A stretch of 64,000 nt of DNA, from the NCBI RefSeq assembly GCF_047275745.1, contig NZ_JBKQWU010000002.1, forward strand, positions 1 through 64,000, written 5' to 3'. Made by a program: the position numbers and the translations under genes. How positions within the stretch are numbered: position 1 is the first letter of the stretch; each line of letters starts with the position of its first letter. Below the pieces are notes generated by a model. The model saw nothing but the letters and a program-made list of their open reading frames with translations, was not told where the DNA came from and made no database searches. This document shows positions 8,564-17,366 of this stretch, one piece after another. The DNA is from Amaricoccus sp047275745. GTDB taxonomy: Bacteria; Pseudomonadota; Alphaproteobacteria; Rhodobacterales; Rhodobacteraceae.

Positions 8564-8850
8564 GGGGTCGAACTCCCTCGAAGCGGCCGCGGGCGAGAAA
8601 GGCGAAGCCCCGCGAGCGGCCGGGGGCGCGGGGCGAGCGGGTCTTCTGGCCCAAAGCACCCCTTCGAGTCAACTCGGACGCCTGCCCGCCGGCGGGGGTG
8701 ACAGCCGGGCCACACGGGCGGTGGCGCATGGCACCCCCGCGGCCATGCGCCCCCCTCCCTTGTAACCGCCGGTCGGGTGACTAGAATAGAGCCCGAGTTG
8801 AAGGCCTGTCGGCCTGTCCCATCGCAAAAGTTTCTCTGGAGTGCCGGCCA
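8564..8850. other. Divergent control region between argD and gcrA
   Basis: 287 bases with no gene. It holds the gcrA-side promoter candidate described separately. A single GANTC methylation site (GAGTC, 8666-8670) lies inside the short palindrome CGAGT-CA-ACTCG at 8665-8676. The site may make this promoter sensitive to the CcrM methylation state. Confidence 0.45.
8760..8787 (+). promoter_or_regulatory. Candidate promoter for gcrA
   Basis: TTGTAA at 8760-8765 and TAGAAT at 8782-8787 are separated by 16 bases. This would start transcription about 55 bases ahead of the gcrA ATG at 8851. The -10 box fits well and the -35 box moderately. Confidence 0.4.
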
Positions 8851-9528
<678 letters not shown>

Positions 9529-9650
9529 CCTCCGAGGCATCGGCGCGCGAGGCGCCCGTTCCCGACAGGGCCGCATCCGTTGGGTCCCGATCCAGAGGCG
9601 CCGCGGCGGCGGCCGGGCATACGTCCCCGGCATTGCCGCCCGCGCGCGCC

Positions 9651-10253
9651 TTGCCCGACCTCAGCCATGAGAGCGCCTGCGCCGCGCCGGTCTGTGGCGT
9701 GGACGAGGTGGGCCGCGGCCCCTGGGCGGGCCCGGTCGTCGCCGCGGCGGTGATCCTCGACATATCGGCGATCCCCTCCGGCCTCGACGACAGCAAGCGC
9801 CTGCCCGCCGCCCGGCGCGCGGCGCTCTATGACGAACTCACCGTCTCGGCCCGCTGGGGCGTCGGCATCGCCAGCGTCGCCGAGATCGACGAGATCAACA
9901 TCCTCCAGGCGAGCTTCCTCGCGATGCGGCGCGCGCTCGGAGCACTCGGAGCGCCGCCCGCCGTCGCGCTCATCGACGGCAAGCACCTGCCGCCCGACCT
10001 GCCCTGCGAGGGCCGCGCGATCGTCGGCGGCGACGGGCGCGCGCTCTCGATCGCCGCCGCCTCGGTGATCGCCAAGGTCACACGCGACCGGATGATGATC
10101 GAGCTGGCGGGCGAATTTCCGGGCTATGGCTGGGAAAGCAACATGGGCTACGGCACCAGAATTCATCAGGCGGGGCTCGCGCAACACGGCGTCACCCCAC
10201 ATCATAGACGCTCGTTTCGCCCCATACACAACATGTTGTGCAAAGCCGAATAG
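9651..10253 (+). CDS. rnhB: Ribonuclease HII
   Basis: Removes ribonucleotides and RNA from RNA-DNA hybrids. The N-terminal motif VCGVDEVGRGPWAGPVVAAA supplies the D-E active-site pair, with further conserved acids in DDSKRL and VALIDGK and the C-terminal signature ASVIAKVTRDR. Two TTG starts are possible: 9651 gives 200 residues, the usual RNase HII size, and begins MPDLSHES. The other, 9525, overlaps the gcrA stop as TTGA and would add 42 low-complexity residues. I prefer 9651 on family length, though the ribosome binding site there is poor. Confidence 0.93.
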   Translation: MPDLSHESACAAPVCGVDEVGRGPWAGPVVAAAVILDISAIPSGLDDSKRLPAARRAALYDELTVSARWGVGIASVAEIDEINILQASFLAMRRALGALGAPPAVALIDGKHLPPDLPCEGRAIVGGDGRALSIAAASVIAKVTRDRMMIELAGEFPGYGWESNMGYGTRIHQAGLAQHGVTPHHRRSFRPIHNMLCKAE

Positions 10254-10263
10254 ATAAGTCGTT

Positions 10264-10302
10264 GATTCAATTTACAAATTGACGGCGAATCAGTTTTGAC
10301 TC
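10264..10302 (+). promoter_or_regulatory. Cluster of three GANTC methylation sites ahead of ccrM
   Basis: GATTC (10264-10268), GAATC (10287-10291) and GACTC (10298-10302) lie within 39 bases in the 91-base rnhB-ccrM gap. GANTC is the CcrM target. In Caulobacter, methylation of sites in the ccrM leader regulates its own expression and GcrA reads such marks. The spacing of 23 and 11 bases is irregular. No convincing -35/-10 pair is visible. Confidence 0.7.
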
Positions 10303-10344
10303 ATCTTAGCCGCCTGAACGCGGTACAAATGAGAAACAGAACCG

Positions 10345-11451
10345 ATGGCGCGAGTGAAAGCCTTGACCGAATCCTCCGGTCCGACCCTGAACACCATTCT
10401 CGCGGGGGATTGCATCGAGGCGATGAACGCGCTGCCCGCGGAGAGCGTCGATCTGATCTTCGCCGATCCCCCCTACAACCTCCAGCTTCGCGGCGACCTG
10501 CACCGCCCGGACAATTCCAAGGTCGACGCGGTGGACGACGACTGGGACCGGTTCGCCTCCTTCGGGGCTTATGACGACTTCTCCCGCGCCTGGCTCTCCG
10601 CCGCGCGCCGGCTCCTGAAACCGGACGGCGCGATCTGGGTGATCGGCTCCTATCACAACATCTACCGCGTGGGCGCCAACCTGCAGGACGCGGGCTTCTG
10701 GATCCTGAACGACGTGATCTGGCGGAAGTCGAATCCGATGCCGAATTTCCGCGGCAAGCGGCTCACCAACGCGCATGAGACGATGATCTGGGCCGCGAAG
10801 TCGGACCAGTCGAAATACACGTTCAATTACGAGGCGATGAAGGCGCTGAACGACGGGGTGCAGATGCGCTCCGACTGGGTGATCCCGCTCTGCACCGGCT
10901 CGGAACGCCTGCGGACCGCGGATGGCGAGAAGGCGCATCCGACGCAGAAGCCGGAGGCGCTGTTGCACCGCGTGCTGGTCGCCTCGACCAATCCCGGCGA
11001 CATCGTGCTCGACCCGTTCTTCGGCACCGGAACGACCGGCGCGGTCGCCAAGCGGCTCGGACGGCATTTCATCGGCATCGAGCGCGACCCCGCCTATCGC
11101 ATCGCCGCCGAGGCGCGGATCGCAGCGGTCCGCGCCCTGTCGCCCGACGCGGCCGCCGTGACGCCGCGCAAGCGCGCCGAGCCGCGGGTCGCCTTCGGCC
11201 AGCTCGTCGAGCGGGGCATGCTGAGCCCGGGCGAGATGCTGCACTCGATGAACGGCAGGCGCGAGGCGAAGATCCGGGCCGACGGCACGCTGGTGGCGCG
11301 CGACGTGCGCGGCTCGATCCACCAGGTCGGCGCGGCGCTCGAGGGCGCGCCATCGTGCAACGGCTGGACCTACTGGCATTTCAAGCGCGACGGCGTCTCG
11401 ATCCCGATCGACGTGCTGCGCCAGCAGGTCCGGGCGGAACTCACGGACTAG
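10345..11451 (+). CDS. ccrM: CcrM cell-cycle adenine DNA methyltransferase (GANTC)
   Basis: A 368-residue beta-class N6-adenine methyltransferase. The catalytic DPPY (FADPPYNLQLRG, residues 41-44) precedes the SAM-binding FFGTGTTG (about 225-232), the motif order of the beta class. The body and the C-terminal DNA-recognition region (MLHSMNGRREAKIRADGTLV) match CcrM, which methylates GANTC after replication and helps time the cell cycle in alphaproteobacteria. Promoter-proximal GANTC sites and the nearby gcrA support the assignment. Length is typical. Confidence 0.96.
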   Translation: MARVKALTESSGPTLNTILAGDCIEAMNALPAESVDLIFADPPYNLQLRGDLHRPDNSKVDAVDDDWDRFASFGAYDDFSRAWLSAARRLLKPDGAIWVIGSYHNIYRVGANLQDAGFWILNDVIWRKSNPMPNFRGKRLTNAHETMIWAAKSDQSKYTFNYEAMKALNDGVQMRSDWVIPLCTGSERLRTADGEKAHPTQKPEALLHRVLVASTNPGDIVLDPFFGTGTTGAVAKRLGRHFIGIERDPAYRIAAEARIAAVRALSPDAAAVTPRKRAEPRVAFGQLVERGMLSPGEMLHSMNGRREAKIRADGTLVARDVRGSIHQVGAALEGAPSCNGWTYWHFKRDGVSIPIDVLRQQVRAELTD

Positions 11452-11487
11452 CCGCGACCGGGACGCCGCGGCCGACCCGGAGAAAGC

Positions 11488-12516
11488 TCAGGCTTCGAAG
11501 GCGTCGAGGCCGAGCCGCAGCGCCTTGCGCATCACGGTCGGCATCGCCGCGGCCGCCTCCCCGCGCGGGCGGTAGTCGCCCGGCGCATCGGCTGGAACCG
11601 TGGCGCCCATGAGCCGCAGCCGCAGATGAAAATGCGTGAAGGTGTGCCGCGCCTCGGCGTCGAGCGGGCGCCAGTCCGCCGCGAAGGGCGGAGCCGCCTC
11701 CGCCGCGTCGCCCCAGGCCCCGCCCGGCAGGCCGAGCATTCCGCCGAGCAGGCCCGAATCCGGCCGCCGTTCCACCAGCACCGCGCCATCGGTCCGAACC
11801 GCGAGATAGGCGATGCCAAGACGCACCGGTTTCGCGGCCTTCGGCGCCTTGAGCGGCAGGTCCGCCGCGACCCCGAGCGCGCGACCGGCGCAGTCGTCGA
11901 GCCAGGGGCAGATGCCGCAGGCCGGCCGGCGCGGTACGCAGATCGTGGCGCCGAGATCCATGATCGCCTGCGCATAGTCTCCCGGGCGGTCATCGGGCGT
12001 CAGTTCGGCGGCGAGCGCGCGGAGCCGTTCCTTCACCCCCGGCAAGGGCTCGCGCACCGCGCGAAGCCGGGCGATCACCCGCTCGACATTACCGTCGAGC
12101 ACGGTGTCGGGCCGGTCGAAGGCGATCGCCGCGATCGCCGCCGAAGTGTAGGCGCCGATACCGGGGAGCGCGCGCAGACCGGCGCCGGTGCCTGGGAACC
12201 GCCCTCCATGCTCACGCGCCACGACGCGGGCGCATTTCAGAAGATTGCGCGCCCGCGCATAATAGCCGAGCCCCGCCCAGGCGGCCATGACCTCCTCATC
12301 CTCGGCGGCCGCGAGGTCGGAGACGGTCGGCCAGCGGGTTACGAATCTCTCGAAATAGCCCTTCACCGCCGCGACCGTGGTCTGCTGCAGCATCACCTCG
12401 GAAAGCCAGACGTGGTAGGGATCGGGCCGGACGCCGGCGAGACGCGCGCCCGGCGGCACCCGCCACGGCATCCTCCGCGCCGCGCGGTCGTACCAGGCGA
12501 GCAGATCCGCCGCCAT
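11488..12516 (-). CDS. mutY: A/G-specific adenine glycosylase MutY
   Basis: A base-excision enzyme that removes adenine mispaired with 8-oxoguanine. The opening LLAWYDRAARRMPWR and WLSEVMLQQTTV (catalytic glutamate), the helix-hairpin-helix LPGIGAYTSAAIAAIAF with the VLDGNVER aspartate, and the iron-sulfur cysteines in CVPRRPACGICPWLDDC are all present. The C-terminal Nudix-like domain senses 8-oxoG. ATG codons at 12516 and 12531 are both plausible because an exact 15-base duplication copied the start region. An upstream TTG at 12585 is less likely. It is convergent with ccrM and divergent from the DUF721 gene. Confidence 0.95.
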   Translation of the reverse strand: MAADLLAWYDRAARRMPWRVPPGARLAGVRPDPYHVWLSEVMLQQTTVAAVKGYFERFVTRWPTVSDLAAAEDEEVMAAWAGLGYYARARNLLKCARVVAREHGGRFPGTGAGLRALPGIGAYTSAAIAAIAFDRPDTVLDGNVERVIARLRAVREPLPGVKERLRALAAELTPDDRPGDYAQAIMDLGATICVPRRPACGICPWLDDCAGRALGVAADLPLKAPKAAKPVRLGIAYLAVRTDGAVLVERRPDSGLLGGMLGLPGGAWGDAAEAAPPFAADWRPLDAEARHTFTHFHLRLRLMGATVPADAPGDYRPRGEAAAAMPTVMRKALRLGLDAFEA

Positions 12517-12555
12517 CCTCGCATTCGCCATCCTCGCATTCGACCGCCTCGCAGC
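12511..12555. repeat. 15-bp tandem duplication over the mutY start
   Basis: CGCCATCCTCGCATT occurs twice in succession, exactly, at 12511-12525 and 12526-12540. A degraded third unit (about 10 of 15 bases) follows at 12541-12555. Each exact unit carries a mutY-frame ATG, so the duplication created two candidate start codons. Confidence 0.85.
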
Positions 12556-12635
12556 GCCGCCGTCCAAGCGATCCCCTCCTGACAACCGCGCCGTGAGGCG
12601 CTAGCCTCCGCACCTCGCAGGCAACGGAAGCTGGC

Positions 12636-13181
12636 ATGGCCGGGAACAGTGACACGCGCAAGCCCGAAGGCAAGGGCGGGAGACGGTACGGGGGCGGCCC
12701 GCCGGAGCGGCGCGCCCGCGGCTTCACCCGCGCGGGCGGCCTGATCGGCGCGCAGATGGGCCGGGTCTCGGCCCGGCGCGGCTATCTCGAAGCCCGTCTC
12801 GCGGCGCTCTGGCCCGAGATCGCCGGGCCGGAGATCGCGGCGATCGCCTGGCCCGCGCGGCTGACGCTGAGCCGGGGACCCGCGGGCGGCGCGCTTTCCC
12901 TCGCCGTGCGGGGCGCCCACGCGCCGCAGGTGCAGATGATGTTGCCCGCGATCCTCGAGCGGGTGAGCGCGGCGGTCGGGCCCGGCCTCGTGCGCCGGAT
13001 CACGCTCACGCAATCGCCCCGCGCCTTCGCCGACACGCCCCGCGCGGCGGCGATGCCGGCGCACCGCGCGCCCGTGCCGGAAGAGGCGGTACCGGAAGAA
13101 ATCTCAAGTATTGGTGATGACGATCTGCGGCGGGCGTTGGAGACTTTGGCGCGGAATGTGCTAAGCCGGGATCGCACCTGA
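12636..13181 (+). CDS. DUF721 (DciA-like) protein
   Basis: A 181-residue basic protein. The central part (about 45-125: LAALWPEIAGPEIAAIAWPA, then LSLAVRGAHAPQVQMMLP) matches the DUF721 domain. Members of this family include DciA, the ancestral loader of the replicative helicase DnaB. Flanking N- and C-terminal segments are low complexity. The mutY-DUF721-DsbA order is seen in related alphaproteobacteria. Start ATG 12636 has GGAAG upstream. A helicase-loading role is inferred only from family. Confidence 0.82.
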   Translation: MAGNSDTRKPEGKGGRRYGGGPPERRARGFTRAGGLIGAQMGRVSARRGYLEARLAALWPEIAGPEIAAIAWPARLTLSRGPAGGALSLAVRGAHAPQVQMMLPAILERVSAAVGPGLVRRITLTQSPRAFADTPRAAAMPAHRAPVPEEAVPEEISSIGDDDLRRALETLARNVLSRDRT

Positions 13182-13186
13182 TTTCG

Positions 13187-13885
13187 ATGGACCCACCGAT
13201 GACCATGCTTCTGTCCCGCCGCCACGCGCTCATCACCGGCCTGGCCGCCGGCCTCGCCGTGCCCGGCCTCTCCCTCGCGCAGACAACAGAGGCTGACTCG
13301 GCCTCCGAGGGGTCCGCGGGAGCATCCTCCGGGGCACCGGCCCGCACGGTCCAGGAAATGACGATGGGCGATCCGGACGCGCCGATCACCATGATCGAAT
13401 ACGCGATGTTCACCTGTCCGCATTGCGCCGATTTCGTCACCGACGTCTTCCCGAGGATCAAGGAGAATTACATCGACACCGGCAAGGTGCGGCTGATCTT
13501 TCGCGAGGTCTATTTCAACGCCCCGAGCCTCTGGGCGGCGCTGATCGCACGCTGCGCGCCCGCCGACCGGTATTTCGGCATCTCCGACCTGCTGTTCGAG
13601 ACACAGGCCGGCTGGCTCAATTCGACCGACGGCCCGACGATCATGAAGAACCTCTACGGCATCGGCCGGCAGGCGGGGCTGACGGACGCCGAGATGGACG
13701 CCTGCCGCGAGGATACCGCCTTCGCCGAGGCGCTGGTCGCGGAGTACCAGAAGTATCAGGCGGAGCACCGGATCGATGCGACGCCGATGTTCGTCATCAA
13801 CGGCGAGCGGCTCGAGAACGCGCCCTACGAGATGTTCCAGCAGAAGTTCGACGCGATCCTCGCCGGAACCCAGGGCGCGAACTGA
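13187..13885 (+). CDS. DsbA-like periplasmic thiol:disulfide oxidoreductase
   Basis: A 232-residue exported thioredoxin-fold protein. An arginine-containing signal (SRRHALITGLAAGLAVPG) is followed by an acidic, serine-rich linker, then the fold with active site FTCPHCADF (CPHC as in DsbA) and the cis-proline loop IDATPMFVINGE. It probably introduces or shuttles disulfides in envelope proteins. Its start is uncertain among ATGs at 13187, 13199 and 13205, none with a strong ribosome binding site. It follows the DUF721 gene by only five bases and is likely co-transcribed. Confidence 0.9.
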   Translation: MDPPMTMLLSRRHALITGLAAGLAVPGLSLAQTTEADSASEGSAGASSGAPARTVQEMTMGDPDAPITMIEYAMFTCPHCADFVTDVFPRIKENYIDTGKVRLIFREVYFNAPSLWAALIARCAPADRYFGISDLLFETQAGWLNSTDGPTIMKNLYGIGRQAGLTDAEMDACREDTAFAEALVAEYQKYQAEHRIDATPMFVINGERLENAPYEMFQQKFDAILAGTQGAN

Positions 13886-13907
13886 TCCGTCCCGGCTGGC
13901 GCGCGGC

Positions 13908-14195
13908 CTACCGCGGGCGGCGCGCCGTGGGGGCGTGAAAGGCCGGCGGCTTGCCCTGGACCCAGGCGCGGAAGCGCGCGAGACCGGGATGCGCGCGCAG
14001 CGCCTCCACCGTCGCGTAGTTCCGGGCAAGCTCCGCCTCGCTCAGCGTCGCATGGATCGTATTGTGACAGATCTGGTGCAGCAGAACGGTCGGACCGCGC
14101 TTGCCGCCCTTGAGTCGGGGAACGAGGTGATGGATGCTCTGGCGTGCCTCCGGCGGGATCGGCCGGTCGCAGAGCGGGCAGATCGGATGCTCCAT
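13908..14195 (-). CDS. Small HNH endonuclease domain protein
   Basis: A 95-residue protein made of one HNH nuclease domain. A zinc knuckle-like CPLC near the N-terminus is followed by IHHLVPRLKGGKRGPTV and LHQICHNTIHATLS, giving the H-N-H catalytic order with a CxxC/C-type metal site. Stand-alone small HNH proteins of this type are common in alphaproteobacteria and their biological substrate is unknown. It is convergent with the DsbA-like gene and its start lies 45 bases from the divergent flavoprotein gene. Confidence 0.88.
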   Translation of the reverse strand: MEHPICPLCDRPIPPEARQSIHHLVPRLKGGKRGPTVLLHQICHNTIHATLSEAELARNYATVEALRAHPGLARFRAWVQGKPPAFHAPTARRPR

Positions 14196-14239
14196 GCGGC
14201 GAGGATGCGCCGGGAGGACGCCGGCGCCAAGGGGAGGCG

Positions 14240-15439
14240 ATGAGCGCGGAAGACGTCGAAGCCCTGGTGATCGGCGGCGGGCCGGCCGGGCTCATGGCCG
14301 CGGCGATGCTCGCCGAGGCCGGGGCCGGGGTGATCGTCGCCGAGGCGAAGCCTTCGCTGGGCCGCAAGCTTCTGATGGCGGGCAAGTCCGGTCTGAACCT
14401 GACCAAGGACGAGACCCCGGCGCAGTTTCTCGACGCCTACGGGCGCGAAGGCGCCTGGCTCGCGCCATATCTCGCGGCGTTCGGGCCGAAGGAGGTCAAG
14501 GCCTGGGCGCGCGACCTGGGGCAGCCGGTCTTCACCGGGACCTCGGGCCGGGTCTTTCCCGAGGCGATGAAGGCTTCGCCGCTCCTGCGCGCCTGGGTGG
14601 CGCGCCTCGCCCAGAGCGGGGTCGCGACGCGCCCGCGCTGGCGCTGGATCGGCTGGGCTGGCGGTGTGGCGCGATTCGAGACGCCGGACGGTCCGCGCGA
14701 TATCCGTTCGCGGGCGACGGTGCTGGCGCTCGGCGGCGCGTCCTGGTCGCGACTCGGCTCCGACGGCGCATGGGCGGTGGTGCTCGCGGGGGAAGGAGTC
14801 GCGCTCGCGCCCTTCGCCCCGTCCAATACCGGCTTCAGGATCGCATGGTCCGGGGCGATGGCCCGGCATTTCGGCGCGGCGATCAAACCCGCGCGGCTCT
14901 CCGCCGGGGCCCGTGAGTCGCGGGGCGAGATCGTCCTGACGGCCCAGGGGATGGAAGGCGGCGGCATCTACGCGCTCGGCCCGGAACTGCGCGCCGGCGC
15001 GCGGGCCGTGCTCGACCTCGCGCCGGATCTGACGGAGGCATCGGTGCTGGCGCGGGTCTCGCGGCCGCGGGGCGGCGACAGCCTGTCGAACCACCTCCGC
15101 AAGGTGCTGCGCTTCCCGCCGCAGAAGATCGCGCTCCTGCGGGAATGCGCGCCGGACCGGCTGGCCGAACCCGCGAGCCTCGCGGCGGCGATCAAGGCGC
15201 TGGACCTCCCCCTCGAAGGCCCCGGCCCGCTCGACGCGGCGATTTCCACGGCGGGAGGCGTGGCGGCGGCGGCTCTCGACGGCGACCTGATGCTCCGCGC
15301 GCGGCCGGGCGTCTTCTGCGCGGGCGAAATGCTCGACTGGGACGCGCCAACCGGCGGCTATCTCCTGACGGCCTGCCTCGCGACCGGACGGCACGCCGGA
15401 CGGGCGGCGGCTGCCTGGCTCGGACGGAACGCCGGGTGA
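14240..15439 (+). CDS. HI0933-like (TIGR03862 type) flavoprotein oxidoreductase
   Basis: A 399-residue FAD-binding protein. The N-terminal dinucleotide motif ALVIGGGPAGLMAAAMLAE, the AKPSLGRKLLMAGKSGLN segment, and the C-terminal FAD-closing motif (MLDWDAPTGGYLLTACLATG) match the HI0933/YhiN flavoprotein superfamily, whose substrate is not known. GGGGAGG lies just before the ATG at 14240, which fixes the start. It is divergent from the HNH gene. Confidence 0.88.
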   Translation: MSAEDVEALVIGGGPAGLMAAAMLAEAGAGVIVAEAKPSLGRKLLMAGKSGLNLTKDETPAQFLDAYGREGAWLAPYLAAFGPKEVKAWARDLGQPVFTGTSGRVFPEAMKASPLLRAWVARLAQSGVATRPRWRWIGWAGGVARFETPDGPRDIRSRATVLALGGASWSRLGSDGAWAVVLAGEGVALAPFAPSNTGFRIAWSGAMARHFGAAIKPARLSAGARESRGEIVLTAQGMEGGGIYALGPELRAGARAVLDLAPDLTEASVLARVSRPRGGDSLSNHLRKVLRFPPQKIALLRECAPDRLAEPASLAAAIKALDLPLEGPGPLDAAISTAGGVAAAALDGDLMLRARPGVFCAGEMLDWDAPTGGYLLTACLATGRHAGRAAAAWLGRNAG

Positions 15440-15455
15440 GGAACCTAGCAGGCGG

Positions 15456-15677
15456 TCAGAGCCGACGCAGCGCCTCCTCGACCTGATCGCGCGTCAGCCC
15501 GACATCACGCAGGAAATCGTCATGGTGGCGCAGCAGTTCGATGTATTCGCGCCGCTTCCGCGCGGCGTCCCGCCGCTGCGAACCGATCATGCGCGCACGA
15601 CGCTCCAGTTCGCCAAGGAAGCCCCGCAGGCTGAAGCCCCGCCGGGCCCCGCTCGTGAAGTCGAATAGAGTGAACAT
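15456..15677 (-). CDS. DUF1127 small protein
   Basis: A 73-residue basic protein ending in REYIELLRHHDDFLRDVGLT and a short helix (RDQVEEALRRL), the signature of the C-terminal DUF1127/YjiS-like motif. Small DUF1127 proteins in alphaproteobacteria have been linked to RNA metabolism and phosphate or stress responses; no specific role can be read here. The ATG at 15677 has AGGA about eight bases upstream. Around 150 bases separate it from holA. Confidence 0.88.
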   Translation of the reverse strand: MFTLFDFTSGARRGFSLRGFLGELERRARMIGSQRRDAARKRREYIELLRHHDDFLRDVGLTRDQVEEALRRL

Positions 15678-15826
15678 GAGTTCTGTCCTGAACTTGCGTT
15701 GAACCCCGCGCTTCCGAAGAAAACAGGCGTCGTGGGCAGGGTTATTCTCGCAAATCGGCCGTGACGTCCCCGTGACGAGGCTGTGACGTCTGGGAGTGGT
15801 GAAGCCCGCGGGGGAGAAAGCGCGCG

Positions 15827-16846
15827 TCACGCGCGACGGAGCATCGCGATCCGGATGAAGAGCCGCTCGACCAGCGCGGCCGCCGGCACGGGCCGCGAAG
15901 AGCGCAGATCGAGCTCGGTATCGACGATCCAGGCCAGCGCGCGTTCGAGCCGTTCGGGCCCCAGCGCGCCCGCCTGACGCGCCATGCGCGCCCGGCGAGG
16001 GCCGAAGACCGGCGGACGCGCGCGCGACAACGCCGCTTCCGGACCCTCGGGCGCGACGGCGGCGGCGTGCAGGGCACGAAAATGCCGGGCGGCGGCGATC
16101 GTCATGCTGGTCGCATTGGTATGGCCTGCCAGACGCCGGATCTCCTCCGCGAGATCGGTGGCGCGCCCCTCGGCCACGTGGTTCAGCAGCGTGTCGAGAT
16201 CGGCGTCCTGCGAACGAGGCGCCAGCGCCGCCACTTCCTCCGGCGAGAGCGGCGCCGGATCGCCGCGCTTGTAGAGCGCGAGGCCACGGAGGAATTGCGC
16301 GAACTCGCCCGGCTCCAGCCCGCGCGCCAGCGATTCGAGATCGCCGAGCGCCTCCGCCGACACCGCCTCGACGCCCTCCTTCGCCAGATCGGCCGAGATG
16401 TCGGCGCGGCCCGGCGGATCGGCGTAGAGCCCGATCGCCACCGCCGCGCGCGATTTCTCGAAGAGCTTCCGCAACCCGCTCGACGCACCAAGCTGTCCCG
16501 CGGTCACGAGAATCCGCGCGTCGCCCGGCGCCCAGTCCCCGAGCGCGGCGTCAATGGTCTTCGCGAGCCCGTCCGTCGCATCTTCGACCAGGACCAGCCT
16601 GGGGCCGGGGAAGAATCCGATCTCCTTCACCGCGTCGCCGAGAGCGGCCGGATCGCGGCGAAGCTCCCCGCCGCCGATCCGCGTCAGCCGCATCTCCTCA
16701 GCGCCCTTCGGACCGATGACGGCCGCGACCAGCGCCGCCCGCCGCATCGCGACCAGTGACGAATCGGCCCCGTAAAGCAGCGCGCCGGCCGCTTTCGGAT
16801 CGGGCGCTTCGAGATAGCGCGCGGCGTCGCGGCCGGAGAGTTTCAT
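15827..16846 (-). CDS. holA: DNA polymerase III delta subunit
   Basis: A 339-residue clamp-loader subunit that opens the beta clamp. It begins MKLSGRDAARYLEAPDPK and has the alphaproteobacterial HolA layout: a nucleotide-binding-like N-terminal fold (GALLYGADSSLV, RLVLVEDATDGLAK), a middle helical lid, and a C-terminal collar domain ending RLFIRIAMLRRA. It follows lptE by ten bases and leuS-lptE-holA is a conserved arrangement, so they are probably one operon. Confidence 0.93.
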   Translation of the reverse strand: MKLSGRDAARYLEAPDPKAAGALLYGADSSLVAMRRAALVAAVIGPKGAEEMRLTRIGGGELRRDPAALGDAVKEIGFFPGPRLVLVEDATDGLAKTIDAALGDWAPGDARILVTAGQLGASSGLRKLFEKSRAAVAIGLYADPPGRADISADLAKEGVEAVSAEALGDLESLARGLEPGEFAQFLRGLALYKRGDPAPLSPEEVAALAPRSQDADLDTLLNHVAEGRATDLAEEIRRLAGHTNATSMTIAAARHFRALHAAAVAPEGPEAALSRARPPVFGPRRARMARQAGALGPERLERALAWIVDTELDLRSSRPVPAAALVERLFIRIAMLRRA

Positions 16847-16856
16847 GGCCCGCGCC

Positions 16857-17366
16857 TCAAGGCGCGCGATCGCCGGCGGTGACCGCGAGTTCCATCACGA
16901 TCTGATCGGCCATCGCGCGAGCAACGCGAACCTCGGCGTCGCGGCCGGCGACGAGGCTCGCGAAGGCCGAGGAACTGTCGCCCTCCGGCGCGCTGTAGGC
17001 GGTCGCGGAAGTCACGGTGCCGGTCAGAACCGGCGCGCCACCCGCGAGCGGCAGGACCTCGTAGCGCGCCACCCCGGAGACATCGTAGCGCGTGGTATAG
17101 TCCTGTTGGGTCAGCGCCGAGCCCTCGGTGTCGAGATCGAGCCTGACGCTCAGTCGATAGACCGGCTGATCCGCCGGGCCGAGTCGCTCCAGCAGGCGCT
17201 CCCGCATCTCGAACCCGGGCTGGCCATCGGGAGTCTCGAGCACGAACCGGCCGCGCATCGCGGCCGCCGGTGAGCCCTCGCCATAGAGCGGCCGGAAGCC
17301 GCAGCCCGCCAGCGCGAGGCCCGCGAGCGCAAGTGATAGCAATCCGCGGCGGTCAGAGCACCACAT
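16857..17366 (-). CDS. lptE: LPS-assembly lipoprotein LptE
   Basis: A 169-residue outer-membrane lipoprotein that plugs the LptD barrel during lipopolysaccharide insertion. The lipobox ALAGCGFRPLYG occurs right after a short hydrophobic signal; GCGFRPLYG is the hallmark start of mature LptE. The ATG at 17366 lies inside the end of leuS (14-base overlap), indicating coupling. The position between leuS and holA matches the conserved arrangement. Confidence 0.94.
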   Translation of the reverse strand: MWCSDRRGLLSLALAGLALAGCGFRPLYGEGSPAAAMRGRFVLETPDGQPGFEMRERLLERLGPADQPVYRLSVRLDLDTEGSALTQQDYTTRYDVSGVARYEVLPLAGGAPVLTGTVTSATAYSAPEGDSSSAFASLVAGRDAEVRVARAMADQIVMELAVTAGDRAP

